A stretch of DNA of 64,000 bases from Bacillota bacterium (GTDB lineage Bacteria > Bacillota > Bacilli > Paenibacillales > Paenibacillaceae), in assembly GCA_023460795.1 (NCBI GenBank), contig JAEWPC010000018.1, forward strand, positions 251,784 through 315,783. The letters run 5' to 3'. The stretch's first letter is position 1. Each line of letters opens with the position of its first letter. The position numbers and the translations under genes were made by a program. Of this stretch, positions 42,323 to 51,980 are shown one piece after another. A model generated the notes under the pieces. That model ran no database searches. It was not told the origin of the DNA and was given only the letters and a program-made list of their open reading frames with translations.

Positions 42323-44107
42323 TTATGGCACTAACCGAATCACGCAAGCCGAATAGGCCGGCACTTCGCCAACGACCCTTCCGTCCTTAAGCGAGAAGGA
42401 TTCCCCGCCTAGCAAACCTTCAATCTTCGACGCCGCGAAATCCGCCGGTACTTGCAGCTCCAAGCGCTGCGGGATCGGGCTGCCGTTCATCACTACGCCT
42501 AACGTCTCCTTGCCGTCGAACCGAATATAGCCCAGCGAATGGCGGGCATCGTCCGCGAACCAAGCGCGAATATCGCCCTTGGTTAATGCGCTATGGGTCT
42601 TCCGCAACCGGATATAGCTTCGGCAATACTCGAACAGGTCGCGGTCTTGCCTCCCTTCGTCCCACTCCATCGGCTTGCGGCAACCCGGGTCGTGCACGCC
42701 GCTCATGCCGACCTCGTCTCCGTAATAGACCATCGGCATGCCGACGTAGGTGAACAGGAACGCCATCGCGAGCTTCAGCCGATCCTTCTCCCTCTTATCG
42801 CCCCAGCCCCATTCGCTTCGCGAACACGCCGTAAGAAACCGTTCCGTATCGTGGCTGCCGATCAGATTGAACATGCAGCGGTTCGCCCTGTCCGAGTAAT
42901 GCATGCGGACCGATTCGAAGCGGCTAACGAAAGTACGCGCTCCGATTCTCTGCAAGGCGAAGAAGTCGACCATCGCGTCGCGCAGCGGATAATTCATGAT
43001 GCCGTCGAACATGTCACCGCGCAGCCACGGGGACGAGTGGTGCATGATTTCGCCGACGAGGAGCAGCTCGGCTCCCAGCCCCTTAATCTCCCGCCTCAAA
43101 TCCCGCCAGAACGAATGGTCGACCTCATTCGCGACGTCGAGGCGCCAACCGTCGATGCCGAATTCCTCGATCCAGTACCGCGCAACCTTCAGCAGATAGT
43201 CCCGCAACTCCGGATTGGCGGTATTCAGCTTCGGCATCCGATATTCGGTGCCGAACGTCGCGTAATTCGTCGCCGGGCGCTGGACGACCGGGTACTCCCG
43301 AACGAAGAACCAGTCCTTATACGGAGATGCCTCGCCCTTCTCCATCACGTCGCGGAATGCGAAGAACCCGTCGCCGGAGTGATTATACACGGCATCTAGC
43401 ATGACTCTTATACCAAGCGAATGCGCGGCGTCCACGAGCTGCTTCAAGTCGTCCTTGCTACCGAAGGCCGGATCGATCTCGTAATAATCGTCTACGTTAT
43501 ACTTATGGTTCGTCGATGATCGGAAAATAGGGGTCATATAGACGAGATTAACGCCCAGTTCGCGCAAGTAAGGCAGCTTCTCCGTAATCCCCTTCAGATC
43601 CCCGCCATAGAAGGAGAACGGCGTCGGTTCGGCGCCGGGATCCCAAGACTCCGTACCTTCGGGATCGTTAGCCGGATCGCCGTTGCGGAATCGCTCGGGG
43701 AATATTTGATAGACGACGGCATCTTCGACCCATGAAGGATAAGGTCCTTCCCAAGTCGAACCGATGAACGGGCAATTGAAGGTTCCGGCGGCAAGACGAT
43801 CCTTCGATACGCCGTGATCGCCCGCCCACAACGTCTCCCCGTTCTCGCCTGTTAGCGCGAACGAGTACCTGATGCGCTGCGTATCCGAGTACAGCACGCC
43901 TTCGTAATAATCGTGATCTTCCGTCGAAGCCGCCCTAACAAGCAGCTGCGCGCTCTCCGAACCCGGCCCGACGTAACGATCGGAATGCAGCACGTAGACT
44001 TCCTTCGCGTCTCCGCGCTTGGTCCGAATTCTAACCTTCACTTCATTATCGCTAATCGGAAATAAATAAGGCACGTCGTTGATATGATAAATCGCTTCTT
44101 TTAACAT
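42323..44107 (-). CDS. GH13 neopullulanase/maltogenic amylase-type glycosidase
   Basis: 594 residues and no signal peptide, so cytoplasmic. An N-terminal CBM34-like beta domain (about 1-120) precedes the GH13 barrel. Catalytic residues are visible as nucleophile Asp324 (GWRLDVANE), acid/base Glu353 (LVGEIMH) and transition-state Asp420 (GSHDTERF). These enzymes split maltodextrins, cyclodextrins or pullulan inside the cell. The gene follows malG by 44 nt and completes a maltodextrin uptake and breakdown operon. Confidence 0.92.
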   Translation of the reverse strand: MLKEAIYHINDVPYLFPISDNEVKVRIRTKRGDAKEVYVLHSDRYVGPGSESAQLLVRAASTEDHDYYEGVLYSDTQRIRYSFALTGENGETLWAGDHGVSKDRLAAGTFNCPFIGSTWEGPYPSWVEDAVVYQIFPERFRNGDPANDPEGTESWDPGAEPTPFSFYGGDLKGITEKLPYLRELGVNLVYMTPIFRSSTNHKYNVDDYYEIDPAFGSKDDLKQLVDAAHSLGIRVMLDAVYNHSGDGFFAFRDVMEKGEASPYKDWFFVREYPVVQRPATNYATFGTEYRMPKLNTANPELRDYLLKVARYWIEEFGIDGWRLDVANEVDHSFWRDLRREIKGLGAELLLVGEIMHHSSPWLRGDMFDGIMNYPLRDAMVDFFALQRIGARTFVSRFESVRMHYSDRANRCMFNLIGSHDTERFLTACSRSEWGWGDKREKDRLKLAMAFLFTYVGMPMVYYGDEVGMSGVHDPGCRKPMEWDEGRQDRDLFEYCRSYIRLRKTHSALTKGDIRAWFADDARHSLGYIRFDGKETLGVVMNGSPIPQRLELQVPADFAASKIEGLLGGESFSLKDGRVVGEVPAYSACVIRLVP

Positions 44108-44151
44108 TCTCGCAATACTCCCTTAAGTCTGATGGACGAGTTCGAATTCGG

Positions 44152-44976
44152 TTATCCTTTGGAAGCACCGGCCGTGAGTCCGTCGACGAGAAATTTTTGC
44201 AGCCATACGAACAGCAACAGCACGGGAACGGCCAGCAGTACCGCGCCCGCGGCGAAGAACGTGAAGTCCGTTGACGTCTGCCTGTTGACGATATCGTACA
44301 ACCCTACCGCAAGCGTCTCCTTATCGGTCGATCGAAGGATCAGCCGGGCGAATATAAAGTCGATCCACGCCCCGTTGAAGATCACCAGGCTGACGTACGT
44401 CAGCATCGGTTTGGACAGCGGCACCATGACGTTCGTGAACGTCTTCCAGTGAGACGCACCGTCGATTCGCGCGGCCTCCTCGAGGCTTCTCGGCACCGTA
44501 TCGTAAAAACCTTTCGCCACGAACACGTTCCCGATGAACGCGCCCGAGCTATATACCAGAATGAGCGCCCAATGCGTGTTCACGAGATTGAATTGAGACA
44601 ACAGCACATAGATGGCAATCATGGACATGAAGCTGGGGAACATGTTCAGGACGAGCATGGCGGTAAGTCCGAATCTACGCCCGACGAACCGGAACCTCGA
44701 CATTGCGTACGAACCGAGAAGCGTCATGAACGTGCCGAGAATCGTCGAACTGACCGCGACCTTCAGCGTGTTCCAATACCATTGGACATACGGGTACCGC
44801 TCGCTCGTGAACAGCTCCTTGTAGTGGTCTAGCGTCAGCGAACGGGGAATCAGCGTTTCGCTGTACAAGCCCGAACCCGTCTTGAAGGAGGACATGACGA
44901 TCCACGCTGCGGGATACACGATCGATAGCGTCATGAAACCGAGCACCATGTAGGTCAACCCGATACGCAGCTTCAT
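44152..44976 (-). CDS. malG: Maltodextrin ABC transporter permease MalG
   Basis: 274 residues with about six membrane helices and the EAA loop EEAARIDGASHWKTF that contacts the ATPase. It pairs with MalF, whose stop it overlaps by 4 nt. No MalK/MsmX-type ATPase gene is in the window, so a shared ATPase encoded elsewhere is expected. Confidence 0.9.
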   Translation of the reverse strand: MKLRIGLTYMVLGFMTLSIVYPAAWIVMSSFKTGSGLYSETLIPRSLTLDHYKELFTSERYPYVQWYWNTLKVAVSSTILGTFMTLLGSYAMSRFRFVGRRFGLTAMLVLNMFPSFMSMIAIYVLLSQFNLVNTHWALILVYSSGAFIGNVFVAKGFYDTVPRSLEEAARIDGASHWKTFTNVMVPLSKPMLTYVSLVIFNGAWIDFIFARLILRSTDKETLAVGLYDIVNRQTSTDFTFFAAGAVLLAVPVLLLFVWLQKFLVDGLTAGASKG

Positions 44977-46283
44977 TGAATCAGATCCTCCTCCTTGAAC
45001 GAGCGCGTACTGCGATAGGAAATAATCGAGATCGAAGCGACCACGAGGAAAATAAGGATGCTGAGCACGGACGCGATGTTGAACTGGTTATTGTTCAGCG
45101 TCAGCTTATAAATCCACGTCACGAGCAAATCCGTTCCCCCCGCGTAGACGAGATCCGGCATAACCGGATTGCCCCCCGTCAGCAGGAAAATAACGTTGAA
45201 GTTGTTGAAGTTGGACGCGAACTGCATGATCAGAATCGGAGCCGTCGCGAACAGCAGCATCGGCAGCGTAATCCGTCGGAACGTATAGAAACGGGTCGCG
45301 CCATCGACCTCCGCCGCTTCGTACAAATCCTTAGGTATCGTCGTCAGCACGCCGGATACCAAGATCATGACGAGCGGGAAGCCTAGCCATAGATTGACCA
45401 TGATGACGGTAAACCGCGCCCATTCGAGATCGTTCAGCCAAGGGATGGCGCTGAGGCCCATCATCTGCAAGTACTGGTTGATCGGCCCGAACTCCGCGTT
45501 GAACAAATTGCGGAACACGAGCAACGATACCAAGCTTGGAAGGGCGAACGGAACGATCATGGCGGTCCGCCAGAACTTTTTGAAGCGCACGCCTTTTTGG
45601 TGAATGAGCACGGCCGCGATCACTCCGACGAAATACGTGGACAAGGTAGACAGGACGGCCCAGACGATCGTCCAGAGCGCGACGGACGTGAACGTCCCGC
45701 TCCATTTTTTCAGACTGATTAACTGTTTGAACGTATCGAATCCGACCCAATTCACCAGGTTGGAGGGAGGCAAGTTGGGAGCGGCATAATTCGTAAACGC
45801 GATTAAGACGCTGAACGCGATCGGCAGCACGGTGAGCAGAATCGCGGCCGTCACGGGCAGCGCCAGAATGATGTGCGGGAACCGGCGTTCCCCCGCGAGC
45901 TTGAGCCCTCGTAGGAAGGAACGCGGCGGAATGCCCTTATCCGCATCTCTTGCCGTGCTCCACGCGTCCCTGACATTCATCGCGTATAGAGCGGCAAGCA
46001 GCAGTACGACAATAAACGCGGCCAAGCCGTTGATCATCATGAAGATGGAGTGATCGCCGTCCACCATGGTGTACGTTTTGCCGACCTTCACCATCTTCCG
46101 CGGCGTATCCCCGAGCGTGAACAGGCCGGATACCTGCTCTCCGAGATTGTTTACGATCCACCATACGCCGCCCGCTCCGATGCCTAAGAACAATAAACCT
46201 TTCAGCCGTTGACCGTTGAAAAGTTGTCCCAACCCCATAAATAGCACGGAAAGCGCAGTCGCGGTGAATGTTCTATTACGCAT
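44973..46283 (-). CDS. malF: Maltodextrin ABC transporter permease MalF
   Basis: 436 residues from the ATG at 46283; an ATG 33 nt upstream lies within the malE-malF hairpin. Eight or so membrane helices are present, including an extra N-terminal pair typical of MalF. The EAA loop reads EAAEVDGATRFYTF. With MalG it forms the channel for maltodextrins delivered by MalE. Confidence 0.9.
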   Translation of the reverse strand: MRNRTFTATALSVLFMGLGQLFNGQRLKGLLFLGIGAGGVWWIVNNLGEQVSGLFTLGDTPRKMVKVGKTYTMVDGDHSIFMMINGLAAFIVVLLLAALYAMNVRDAWSTARDADKGIPPRSFLRGLKLAGERRFPHIILALPVTAAILLTVLPIAFSVLIAFTNYAAPNLPPSNLVNWVGFDTFKQLISLKKWSGTFTSVALWTIVWAVLSTLSTYFVGVIAAVLIHQKGVRFKKFWRTAMIVPFALPSLVSLLVFRNLFNAEFGPINQYLQMMGLSAIPWLNDLEWARFTVIMVNLWLGFPLVMILVSGVLTTIPKDLYEAAEVDGATRFYTFRRITLPMLLFATAPILIMQFASNFNNFNVIFLLTGGNPVMPDLVYAGGTDLLVTWIYKLTLNNNQFNIASVLSILIFLVVASISIISYRSTRSFKEEDLIQ

Positions 46284-46307
46284 GCCGAGTAATCCGCCCC
46301 TTTCTCC

Positions 46308-46339
46308 AAAAGGCATCCGGCTATTTGCCGAATGCCTTT
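46308..46339 (-). terminator. Intercistronic hairpin between malE and malF
   Basis: AAAGGCAT and ATGCCTTT, extended by a CGGC/GCCG stem after one mismatch, followed by TTTT on the minus strand. It would lower malF and malG expression relative to malE, which is normally needed in excess. Confidence 0.65.
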
Positions 46340-46354
46340 CGACTACTTCCGTAC

Positions 46355-47674
46355 TTATTGGCCTACCGTTTGGTTAAGCTCTTGAATCGATTGAACGGCT
46401 TTGTCCATCGCGCCCTTAACGTCGTCTTTGTTATCCCAGATCGATGCAAAGGCGGCTTCCGCAGGCAACCATACGTTATTGATCTGCGGGATGGAGGGCA
46501 TGGTGGTCGAGTTTTTAAACTGCTCGACGAATCCGTTGATGATAGGATCGTTCTTGATTTTCTCGTTCTCGTTCGCTGCTTTGTTAGCCGGAATAATGCT
46601 GGCCATCTCGAAATCTCTCAACTGGACTTCTTCCGTCGACAGGAACCGGGCGAGCAGCTTCGCCGCGTTCGGATATTTCGTGTAGGAGTTGACATAGAAC
46701 GAGCGGACGCCCGCCATGGAGATCGTCTTCTTCCCGCCCGGCAAATCCGGAAGCGGCGCTACGCCCATGTTCACTTTGCCGAGGAAGCTTCCGAGCGACC
46801 ATGGGCCGTCGATGAGCATCGCGAGTTTGCCTGTCGCGAACAGCTCGGTCCTGATATCGTACTTATTGTCCGTCGTCTTGATCGGAACGACGTCGTACAG
46901 GCTTTGGTAGAACTTCATGCCTTCGATGGCGCCTTCGTTGTTCAAACCAATGTCAGTCGGGTCCGTGCCGTCTTTGCCATAAATATAACCGCCGTAAGAC
47001 TGAATGAACATGCTGTTGAAGTACGTGTCGTGATTCCAAGCGATCGCGTACTTCCTGTTCGCCGAATCGTTGAACGTCTTCGCGAAGGCGATAACCTCAT
47101 CCCATGTCTTCGGAGGCGTTGGGACCAGGTCTTTGTTATAAAACAAGGCATACGTTTCGATCGTCTCCGGATAGCCGTACAGAATACCGTCATACGTACT
47201 CGCTTGAATCGCCGTCTCAAGCGCGGTTGCCCGCGTCTCTTCTTCGAACAGGTCGTTGGGCAGAAGGAGATTCGCCTTGGCCGCCTGAGGGATTTTATCG
47301 TGCGGAAGCGTGACTACGTCCGCGGCGACGCCGATTGGACCGTCGGTTTCCAGCTTGCTTCCTTGGTCCGGCACGTTGACTTCCTCCGCCGTCACCTTTA
47401 CTCCATACTTGGCGTTGAACAAGGGAAGGACGCTGTCGATGAACGTTCTCTCGGTTTTGTCGACCCAAATTTTCAATTCCGCGCCCGCTTCGGGTTGAAT
47501 TTCCTCGTCGGATGCAGCGCTTTCATTCGGAGCCGAAGCTGAATTGGAACCTGCCGAACCGGACGCCTCGGCGCCGTTAGAAGAAGCCGTGTTCGAGTTG
47601 TTGTCGGACCCGCACGCCGCGATGCTCATTGCCGTCAATGCCAAGAGTAGAAGCACGCTTAACTTTTTTTGCAT
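46355..47674 (-). CDS. malE: Maltodextrin-binding lipoprotein MalE
   Basis: 439 residues. A signal peptide with lipobox SIAAC (Cys21) is followed by an Asn/Ser/Ala-rich linker and a family 1 solute-binding domain (ELKIWVDKTERTFIDSVLPLF and TWDEVIAFAKTF). It captures maltodextrins outside the membrane for MalF and MalG. First gene of the operon, facing the LacI regulator. Confidence 0.92.
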   Translation of the reverse strand: MQKKLSVLLLLALTAMSIAACGSDNNSNTASSNGAEASGSAGSNSASAPNESAASDEEIQPEAGAELKIWVDKTERTFIDSVLPLFNAKYGVKVTAEEVNVPDQGSKLETDGPIGVAADVVTLPHDKIPQAAKANLLLPNDLFEEETRATALETAIQASTYDGILYGYPETIETYALFYNKDLVPTPPKTWDEVIAFAKTFNDSANRKYAIAWNHDTYFNSMFIQSYGGYIYGKDGTDPTDIGLNNEGAIEGMKFYQSLYDVVPIKTTDNKYDIRTELFATGKLAMLIDGPWSLGSFLGKVNMGVAPLPDLPGGKKTISMAGVRSFYVNSYTKYPNAAKLLARFLSTEEVQLRDFEMASIIPANKAANENEKIKNDPIINGFVEQFKNSTTMPSIPQINNVWLPAEAAFASIWDNKDDVKGAMDKAVQSIQELNQTVGQ

Positions 47675-47710
47675 GAATGGATAGACCCGCCTTTCGGTTT
47701 CGTATATAAT

Positions 47711-47730
47711 TTAGGGAACCGGTTTCCTAA
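47711..47730. promoter_or_regulatory. Probable LacI-type operator between malE and its regulator
   Basis: A 20-bp palindrome with one mismatch, TTAGGGAACC/GGTTTCCTAA, 37 nt before malE. An AT-rich TATATA -10-like segment lies beside it on the malE side. Binding there would block malE transcription. Confidence 0.6.
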
Positions 47731-47829
47731 ACCTAAGGTAACACGGTGTTTTAAGGAAATCAATAACTATTTTTAAATAATTTGCCTACATATTCGTGAT
47801 ATAATGGGATTTAAAGTGAGGGTCAAGCG

Positions 47830-48840
47830 ATGAAAGTGACGATCAACGATATCGCCAAAGCGGCTAACGTAGCCAAATCCACCGTCTCCAAAGTGCTGAA
47901 CGACGCGCCTACGATACCGGACGAGACGAAACGCAGAGTCAGGGCGATCATGAAAGAGCTGAATTACACCCCGAGCAGCATCGCGACGCAGCTCGCCCGC
48001 CAAAGCAGCTTCACGATCGGGTTCATTATGGACGTCGACCATAAGGACGATTTCCTGAATCCGTTCTTCTACAGCATGCTCGGCGGGGCCGAAAGCGAAA
48101 TATGCAAGCACCGCTACGAAATGACGATTTCCAATATCGGCAGCCTGAGCGAGGACGATTTCATCGCCCGCTATGTCCATAGCAAGAAGCTGGACGGGAT
48201 GCTCGTCCATACGACCGTACTGACACCGAACCGGGTAGAACAGTTGAACAAGCTAGGCTTCCCGTATGTCGTCATCGGGCAACCCCGAGAGCAGGCCGAC
48301 GTTACGTTCGTCGATATCGACAACAACGCCGGAGGCAAGATGGCCGCTACTCACCTGCTGAAGCAGGGCTACAAGAGAATCGCATTCATCGGGGGTGTTC
48401 CAGGGGAAGCGATATCCCATAGCCGATTACTGGGCTACAGGAATGTCATGTCGGCTTTGGACCCCGGCCACGACGACCGGTATATTCGCCTTGGGAAGGC
48501 GGACGAAGAGAACGGGCATAAGCAGATGGCCGATCTGCTCGATCTGCCTGAACCGCCGGACGCGGTCATCTGCGTGAATAACTACGTGGCGTTCGGGGCT
48601 CTGAAGGCCGCCACCCTGCGTAACCTTTCCGTTCCCCGCGATCTCGGCATCGTAACGTTCGACAATTATCCGCTGGCGCCCTATACGAGCCCTGCGCTAA
48701 CCGCGCTGGATAACGATACCTTCGGACTTGGCGTTCTGGCTTCTCGGATTTTGTTCGATATGATGAACCAGAAGCCGGTCCAATCCAGCTACCTGCTGCA
48801 ACCCAAGCTCATTGTTCGGGACTCTAGCTTGCGCGGATGA
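47830..48840 (+). CDS. LacI-family regulator of the maltodextrin operon
   Basis: 336 residues. The helix-turn-helix reads INDIAKAANVAKSTVSKVLND, followed by a sugar-binding domain. It is divergent from malE with a palindromic operator in between, so it most likely represses malEFG and the GH13 gene until a maltodextrin binds. Confidence 0.9.
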   Translation: MKVTINDIAKAANVAKSTVSKVLNDAPTIPDETKRRVRAIMKELNYTPSSIATQLARQSSFTIGFIMDVDHKDDFLNPFFYSMLGGAESEICKHRYEMTISNIGSLSEDDFIARYVHSKKLDGMLVHTTVLTPNRVEQLNKLGFPYVVIGQPREQADVTFVDIDNNAGGKMAATHLLKQGYKRIAFIGGVPGEAISHSRLLGYRNVMSALDPGHDDRYIRLGKADEENGHKQMADLLDLPEPPDAVICVNNYVAFGALKAATLRNLSVPRDLGIVTFDNYPLAPYTSPALTALDNDTFGLGVLASRILFDMMNQKPVQSSYLLQPKLIVRDSSLRG

Positions 48841-48855
48841 GTCGTTATGATGCGT

Positions 48856-48887
48856 AAAGCCGATCACCCTAAGGCGATCGGCTTTTT
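48856..48887 (+). terminator. Terminator after the LacI-family gene
   Basis: AAAGCCGATC and GATCGGCTTT form a 10-bp stem followed by T residues. Confidence 0.85.
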
Positions 48888-48902
48888 CAGTTGCGCTCTT
48901 CT

Positions 48903-50252
48903 TCAGAAGAACGTGCCATATAGCAGATAGACGTTAAGACCGGCAATAATGACCGCAACTACCCATGAGAGCGAGGACAGCCACTTCGGAGCGACGAACT
49001 CGCCCATTTTCAGCTTATCGGACGTGAACTTCACGAGCGGAATGACCGCGAACGAAAGCTGCAGCGACAGAATGACCTGACTCAAGATCAGCAGCTCCCC
49101 CGTACCCTTCTCGCCGGAGATGGAGAGGACGATGACCGCCGGAATGATCGCTATCATCCGGGTAATCAGTCTTCTGAGCCAAGGTTTCAGCCGAATGTTA
49201 AGGAATCCCTCCATGACGATCTGCCCGGCCAGAGTCCCCGTGAGCGTCGCATTCTGCCCCGAGGCGAGCAGCGCAACCGCGAACAGCACGCCGGCAATGC
49301 TCGAGCCGACGAGCGGATCCAGCAGCAAGTAAGCATCCTGAATCTCCGCAACGTCCGTATGACCGGTAGAATGGAAAGCCGCAGCGGACAAAATCAAGAT
49401 CGCCGCATTCACGAAGAGGGCCAGCATCAGTGCCACGGTCGAGTCGATCGTCGCGAAGCGAATCGCTTGGCGCTTGCCCAGCGCCGTCTCCTCGTACCTC
49501 CGCGTCTGTACGATCGATGAATGCAGATATAGATTGTGCGGCATAACGGTAGCGCCTAGAATGCCTAATGCGATGTAGAGCATCTCCGGATTGCTGACGA
49601 TCTCCGAGCTCGGAATGAAGCCGTGAGCGATGCCGCCGACATCGGGTTTGGATAAGAACATCTCGATGGCGAAACAACCGAAGATCGTGACTAAGAGCGA
49701 GATGACAAGCGCTTCGATATACCGGAAACCCTTGTTCTGCAGCATCAGCACGAGAATGACATCGAGCGACGTCAGCAGCACCCCGTACAGCATCGGCATG
49801 CCGAACAGCAGTTGCAGCGCGATTGCCGCCCCGATAATCTCGGCCAGATCGCACGCGGCGATCGCTAGCTCGCACAGTACCCACAGACCGATATTCGTTC
49901 GTCTGCCATAATGGTCGCGGCAGGCCTGCGCTAGGTCTCTGCCCGTGGCGATGCCAAGACGCGCCGTCAGCGACTGCAACAGTATCGCCATGAGGTTAGA
50001 GATCAAGATGACGGATAATAGCGTATAGCCGAATTGCGAGCCCCCGGCGAGATCCGTCGCCCAGTTACCCGGGTCCATGTACCCGACGGCTACCAAGTAT
50101 CCCGGCCCGACGAACGCTAACAGACGCCTGATGAAGCTGCCTTTCGTCGGTACCGCTATCGATTTATGGACTTCCGGCAAACTCGGGGCTACTCGCGCTT
50201 TATTCCACCCGGTCTGGGAAGGGGTTGCTTGCTCTTGAATGACAGGTTCCAT
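48903..50252 (-). CDS. mntH: Nramp-family Mn(II)/divalent metal transporter MntH
   Basis: 449 residues with about eleven membrane helices. The family signature MDPGNWATDL in the first helix provides the Asp and Asn metal ligands, and LGATVMPHNLYLHS in helix 6 contains the conserved Met-Pro-His. It imports Mn(II) with protons. Two MntR-like boxes lie upstream, consistent with repression by manganese. Confidence 0.95.
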   Translation of the reverse strand: MEPVIQEQATPSQTGWNKARVAPSLPEVHKSIAVPTKGSFIRRLLAFVGPGYLVAVGYMDPGNWATDLAGGSQFGYTLLSVILISNLMAILLQSLTARLGIATGRDLAQACRDHYGRRTNIGLWVLCELAIAACDLAEIIGAAIALQLLFGMPMLYGVLLTSLDVILVLMLQNKGFRYIEALVISLLVTIFGCFAIEMFLSKPDVGGIAHGFIPSSEIVSNPEMLYIALGILGATVMPHNLYLHSSIVQTRRYEETALGKRQAIRFATIDSTVALMLALFVNAAILILSAAAFHSTGHTDVAEIQDAYLLLDPLVGSSIAGVLFAVALLASGQNATLTGTLAGQIVMEGFLNIRLKPWLRRLITRMIAIIPAVIVLSISGEKGTGELLILSQVILSLQLSFAVIPLVKFTSDKLKMGEFVAPKWLSSLSWVVAVIIAGLNVYLLYGTFF

Positions 50253-50283
50253 GGTTCACCCTTCTTTCCTTATGACAATAGTG

Positions 50284-50297
50284 TTTACCTAGGGCAA
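50284..50297 (-). promoter_or_regulatory. Candidate MntR box, proximal
   Basis: TTTACCTAGGGCAA, 31 nt before the mntH ATG. Its nearly palindromic core matches the MntR style of site and the distal copy at 50391. Confidence 0.5.
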
Positions 50298-50390
50298 CAT
50301 TTGTCGTAAAAAATATATACGCCATAGCCGCCTGCTATATTCGTATATACTGTTATCCTACATCAGATAATTTGCCTTTACAACAAAAAT

Positions 50391-50404
50391 TTTACCTAGG
50401 GAAA
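50391..50404 (-). promoter_or_regulatory. Candidate MntR box, distal
   Basis: TTTACCTAGGGAAA, 107 bp from the proximal copy with 12 of 14 bases identical. Confidence 0.45.
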
Positions 50405-50482
50405 GATAACTGCCATTAATTTACTCTCCATCATCCGAACTACCGCAACAGCTTTATTCTCCCGCGCATCCAATAACTACCT

Positions 50483-50510
50483 TTGCATTTTCTCGCCGCT
50501 GTGCTATAAT
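50483..50510 (+). promoter_or_regulatory. Promoter of tRNA-Pro
   Basis: TTGCAT, 16 nt, TATAAT, 30 nt before the tRNA. Confidence 0.65.
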
Positions 50511-50540
50511 CATATTCGTTCGCTGCTAATAACGCGACAT

Positions 50541-50617
50541 CGGGACGTAGCTCAGCTTGGTAGAGCACCTGGTTTGGGACCAGGGGGTCGCATGTTCGAA
50601 TCGTGTCGTCCCGACCA
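50541..50617 (+). tRNA. tRNA-Pro (anticodon UGG)
   Basis: 77 nt. Acceptor arms CGGGACG and CGTCCCG pair fully, with discriminator A and encoded CCA. The anticodon arm CCTGG-TTTGGGA-CCAGG places TGG at the anticodon, and the T loop is TTCGAAT. Confidence 0.95.
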
Positions 50618-50632
50618 TTCAGACACACACCG

Positions 50633-50659
50633 CCACGGCATTGTTGCCGTGGTTTTTTT
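50633..50659 (+). terminator. Terminator after tRNA-Pro
   Basis: CCACGGCA and TGCCGTGG with loop TTGT, followed by seven T. Confidence 0.9.
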
Positions 50660-50689
50660 GTGCCCGTCTACAGCATGCAAAACATGAAA

Positions 50690-50713
50690 AACCCTCGCCG
50701 ATGGGCGAGGGTT
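50690..50713 (-). terminator. Terminator of the lipoprotein gene
   Basis: AACCCTCGCC and GGCGAGGGTT with a 4-nt loop; a T-tract follows on the minus strand. Confidence 0.85.
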
Positions 50714-50751
50714 CGTTCGTTAGGATGAATACCGTATGAATAACTTTATTC

Positions 50752-51843
50752 TTACAGATCGTCGAGGCTTGCGCCGCCGAGCAGGCCGCCCAGCTCGCCG
50801 AATGCTTCCTCGAACGACACGATTTCTTCGGCTTTAGGCTGGCCGTATTTGAACTCCACTTTCTCGTTGACATCGCCAAGCTGGGATACCACTTTGATCG
50901 CGAAGCTTCCCGTGTTGCCTTCCGAATCGAACGACGCTTTGATTGAAGCGTCCGTGTATACCGGATAGTCTTTCTTGTCGATACCGACGTTCGCCGTGAT
51001 ATCCAAGTTCTTCACGACTTTGTTCATCTCATCGACGCCTTCTTTGATCGTTGTCGTATCGGCGGTTTTGAGTTGTTCCTTAGCCGTATCGATATCTTCT
51101 TTAGTCATGCCGGTCATATCGAGATAATCTTTGTTGTTCGCGATAAGATCAAGCACTTCCGGAGCGATCTTCTCGACGACCGTCGTCAAGAACGGCTCGA
51201 TTTGGTCCTTCTTGACATGGACTTGAACGACTTGCTTCGCGTCTACGTCGCTTGGAATTCCCGCGTCTTTCGCTTTGACGGAAGACAGGTAGTCTTCGGC
51301 GTTAAGATGCTTGAATACGATATTGATCAGATCCTCGACGAACTTCTGGGATTGCTTAGGATCCATCGTCGGAATTTCTTGACCGGTCTGCTCGGCTAGC
51401 TGCTCGAGATCAAGCTCCAAGTATTTGCCGACCAATTCTTCAGGTACCGGCAGCATAGCAATGTTCGGAACTTTTACCCAAAGCTTCTTCTCGGAAGCAA
51501 TGATCGGGATCTGGAAGTTGATCGCGAGATCGCCCTTAAGCTCCAGCTTAAGCTCTACCTCGGTGAGCAACGGATCCTTCTGATAAGCGCCCGACCAAGA
51601 TACCTCGGCGTTCTTGAACATATTCATGGCAGCCGTGTCGTCCTCGGTCATCTCGGCAAGGTTCAAGTTAAACTCCTCGAACTTCATGCTGCCTTTGAAA
51701 GTGTAGGAGCTTAGCTCGCTCGTCGTGGACAACGAAGCTTGCAGCGCGTCTTTAGGCGATTTGTCTTTCGTGCATCCGCTCAATACGAGAGCGACAACCA
51801 GCAGTAGCGCAACAACGCTAAAGCCCAATTTTCTTTTAAGCAA
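50752..51843 (-). CDS. Hypothetical lipoprotein
   Basis: 363 residues from a TTG at 51843, chosen because GAGAGGGGAT lies about 8 nt upstream. The lipoprotein signal ends in VLSGC. The mature part (about 330 residues) is Lys/Asp/Glu-rich with alternating beta strands and helices. Its start (ALQASLSTTSELSSYTFKGSM) resembles two-lobed lipoproteins of the LppX/LolA-like kind, which bind lipids. No close functional assignment is possible. Single-gene unit with its own terminator. Confidence 0.75.
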   Translation of the reverse strand: MLKRKLGFSVVALLLVVALVLSGCTKDKSPKDALQASLSTTSELSSYTFKGSMKFEEFNLNLAEMTEDDTAAMNMFKNAEVSWSGAYQKDPLLTEVELKLELKGDLAINFQIPIIASEKKLWVKVPNIAMLPVPEELVGKYLELDLEQLAEQTGQEIPTMDPKQSQKFVEDLINIVFKHLNAEDYLSSVKAKDAGIPSDVDAKQVVQVHVKKDQIEPFLTTVVEKIAPEVLDLIANNKDYLDMTGMTKEDIDTAKEQLKTADTTTIKEGVDEMNKVVKNLDITANVGIDKKDYPVYTDASIKASFDSEGNTGSFAIKVVSQLGDVNEKVEFKYGQPKAEEIVSFEEAFGELGGLLGGASLDDL

Positions 51844-51980
51844 AATATAATCCCCTCTCAACCATGTTATAACCCATGATGATTCCTACGAACAGAGTTA
51901 ATTCTATATCAATTTCGCACATGCGAAAAGCCCTTCTAAGTTAAAAACTAAGTAAAACCTTCAATTCCCAATCAACTTTG

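Noticed and set aside
46268..47542. 424-codon plus-strand reading opposite malE
   Set aside because: Antisense shadow of MalE; Arg/Val-rich composition and no ribosome site or domain.
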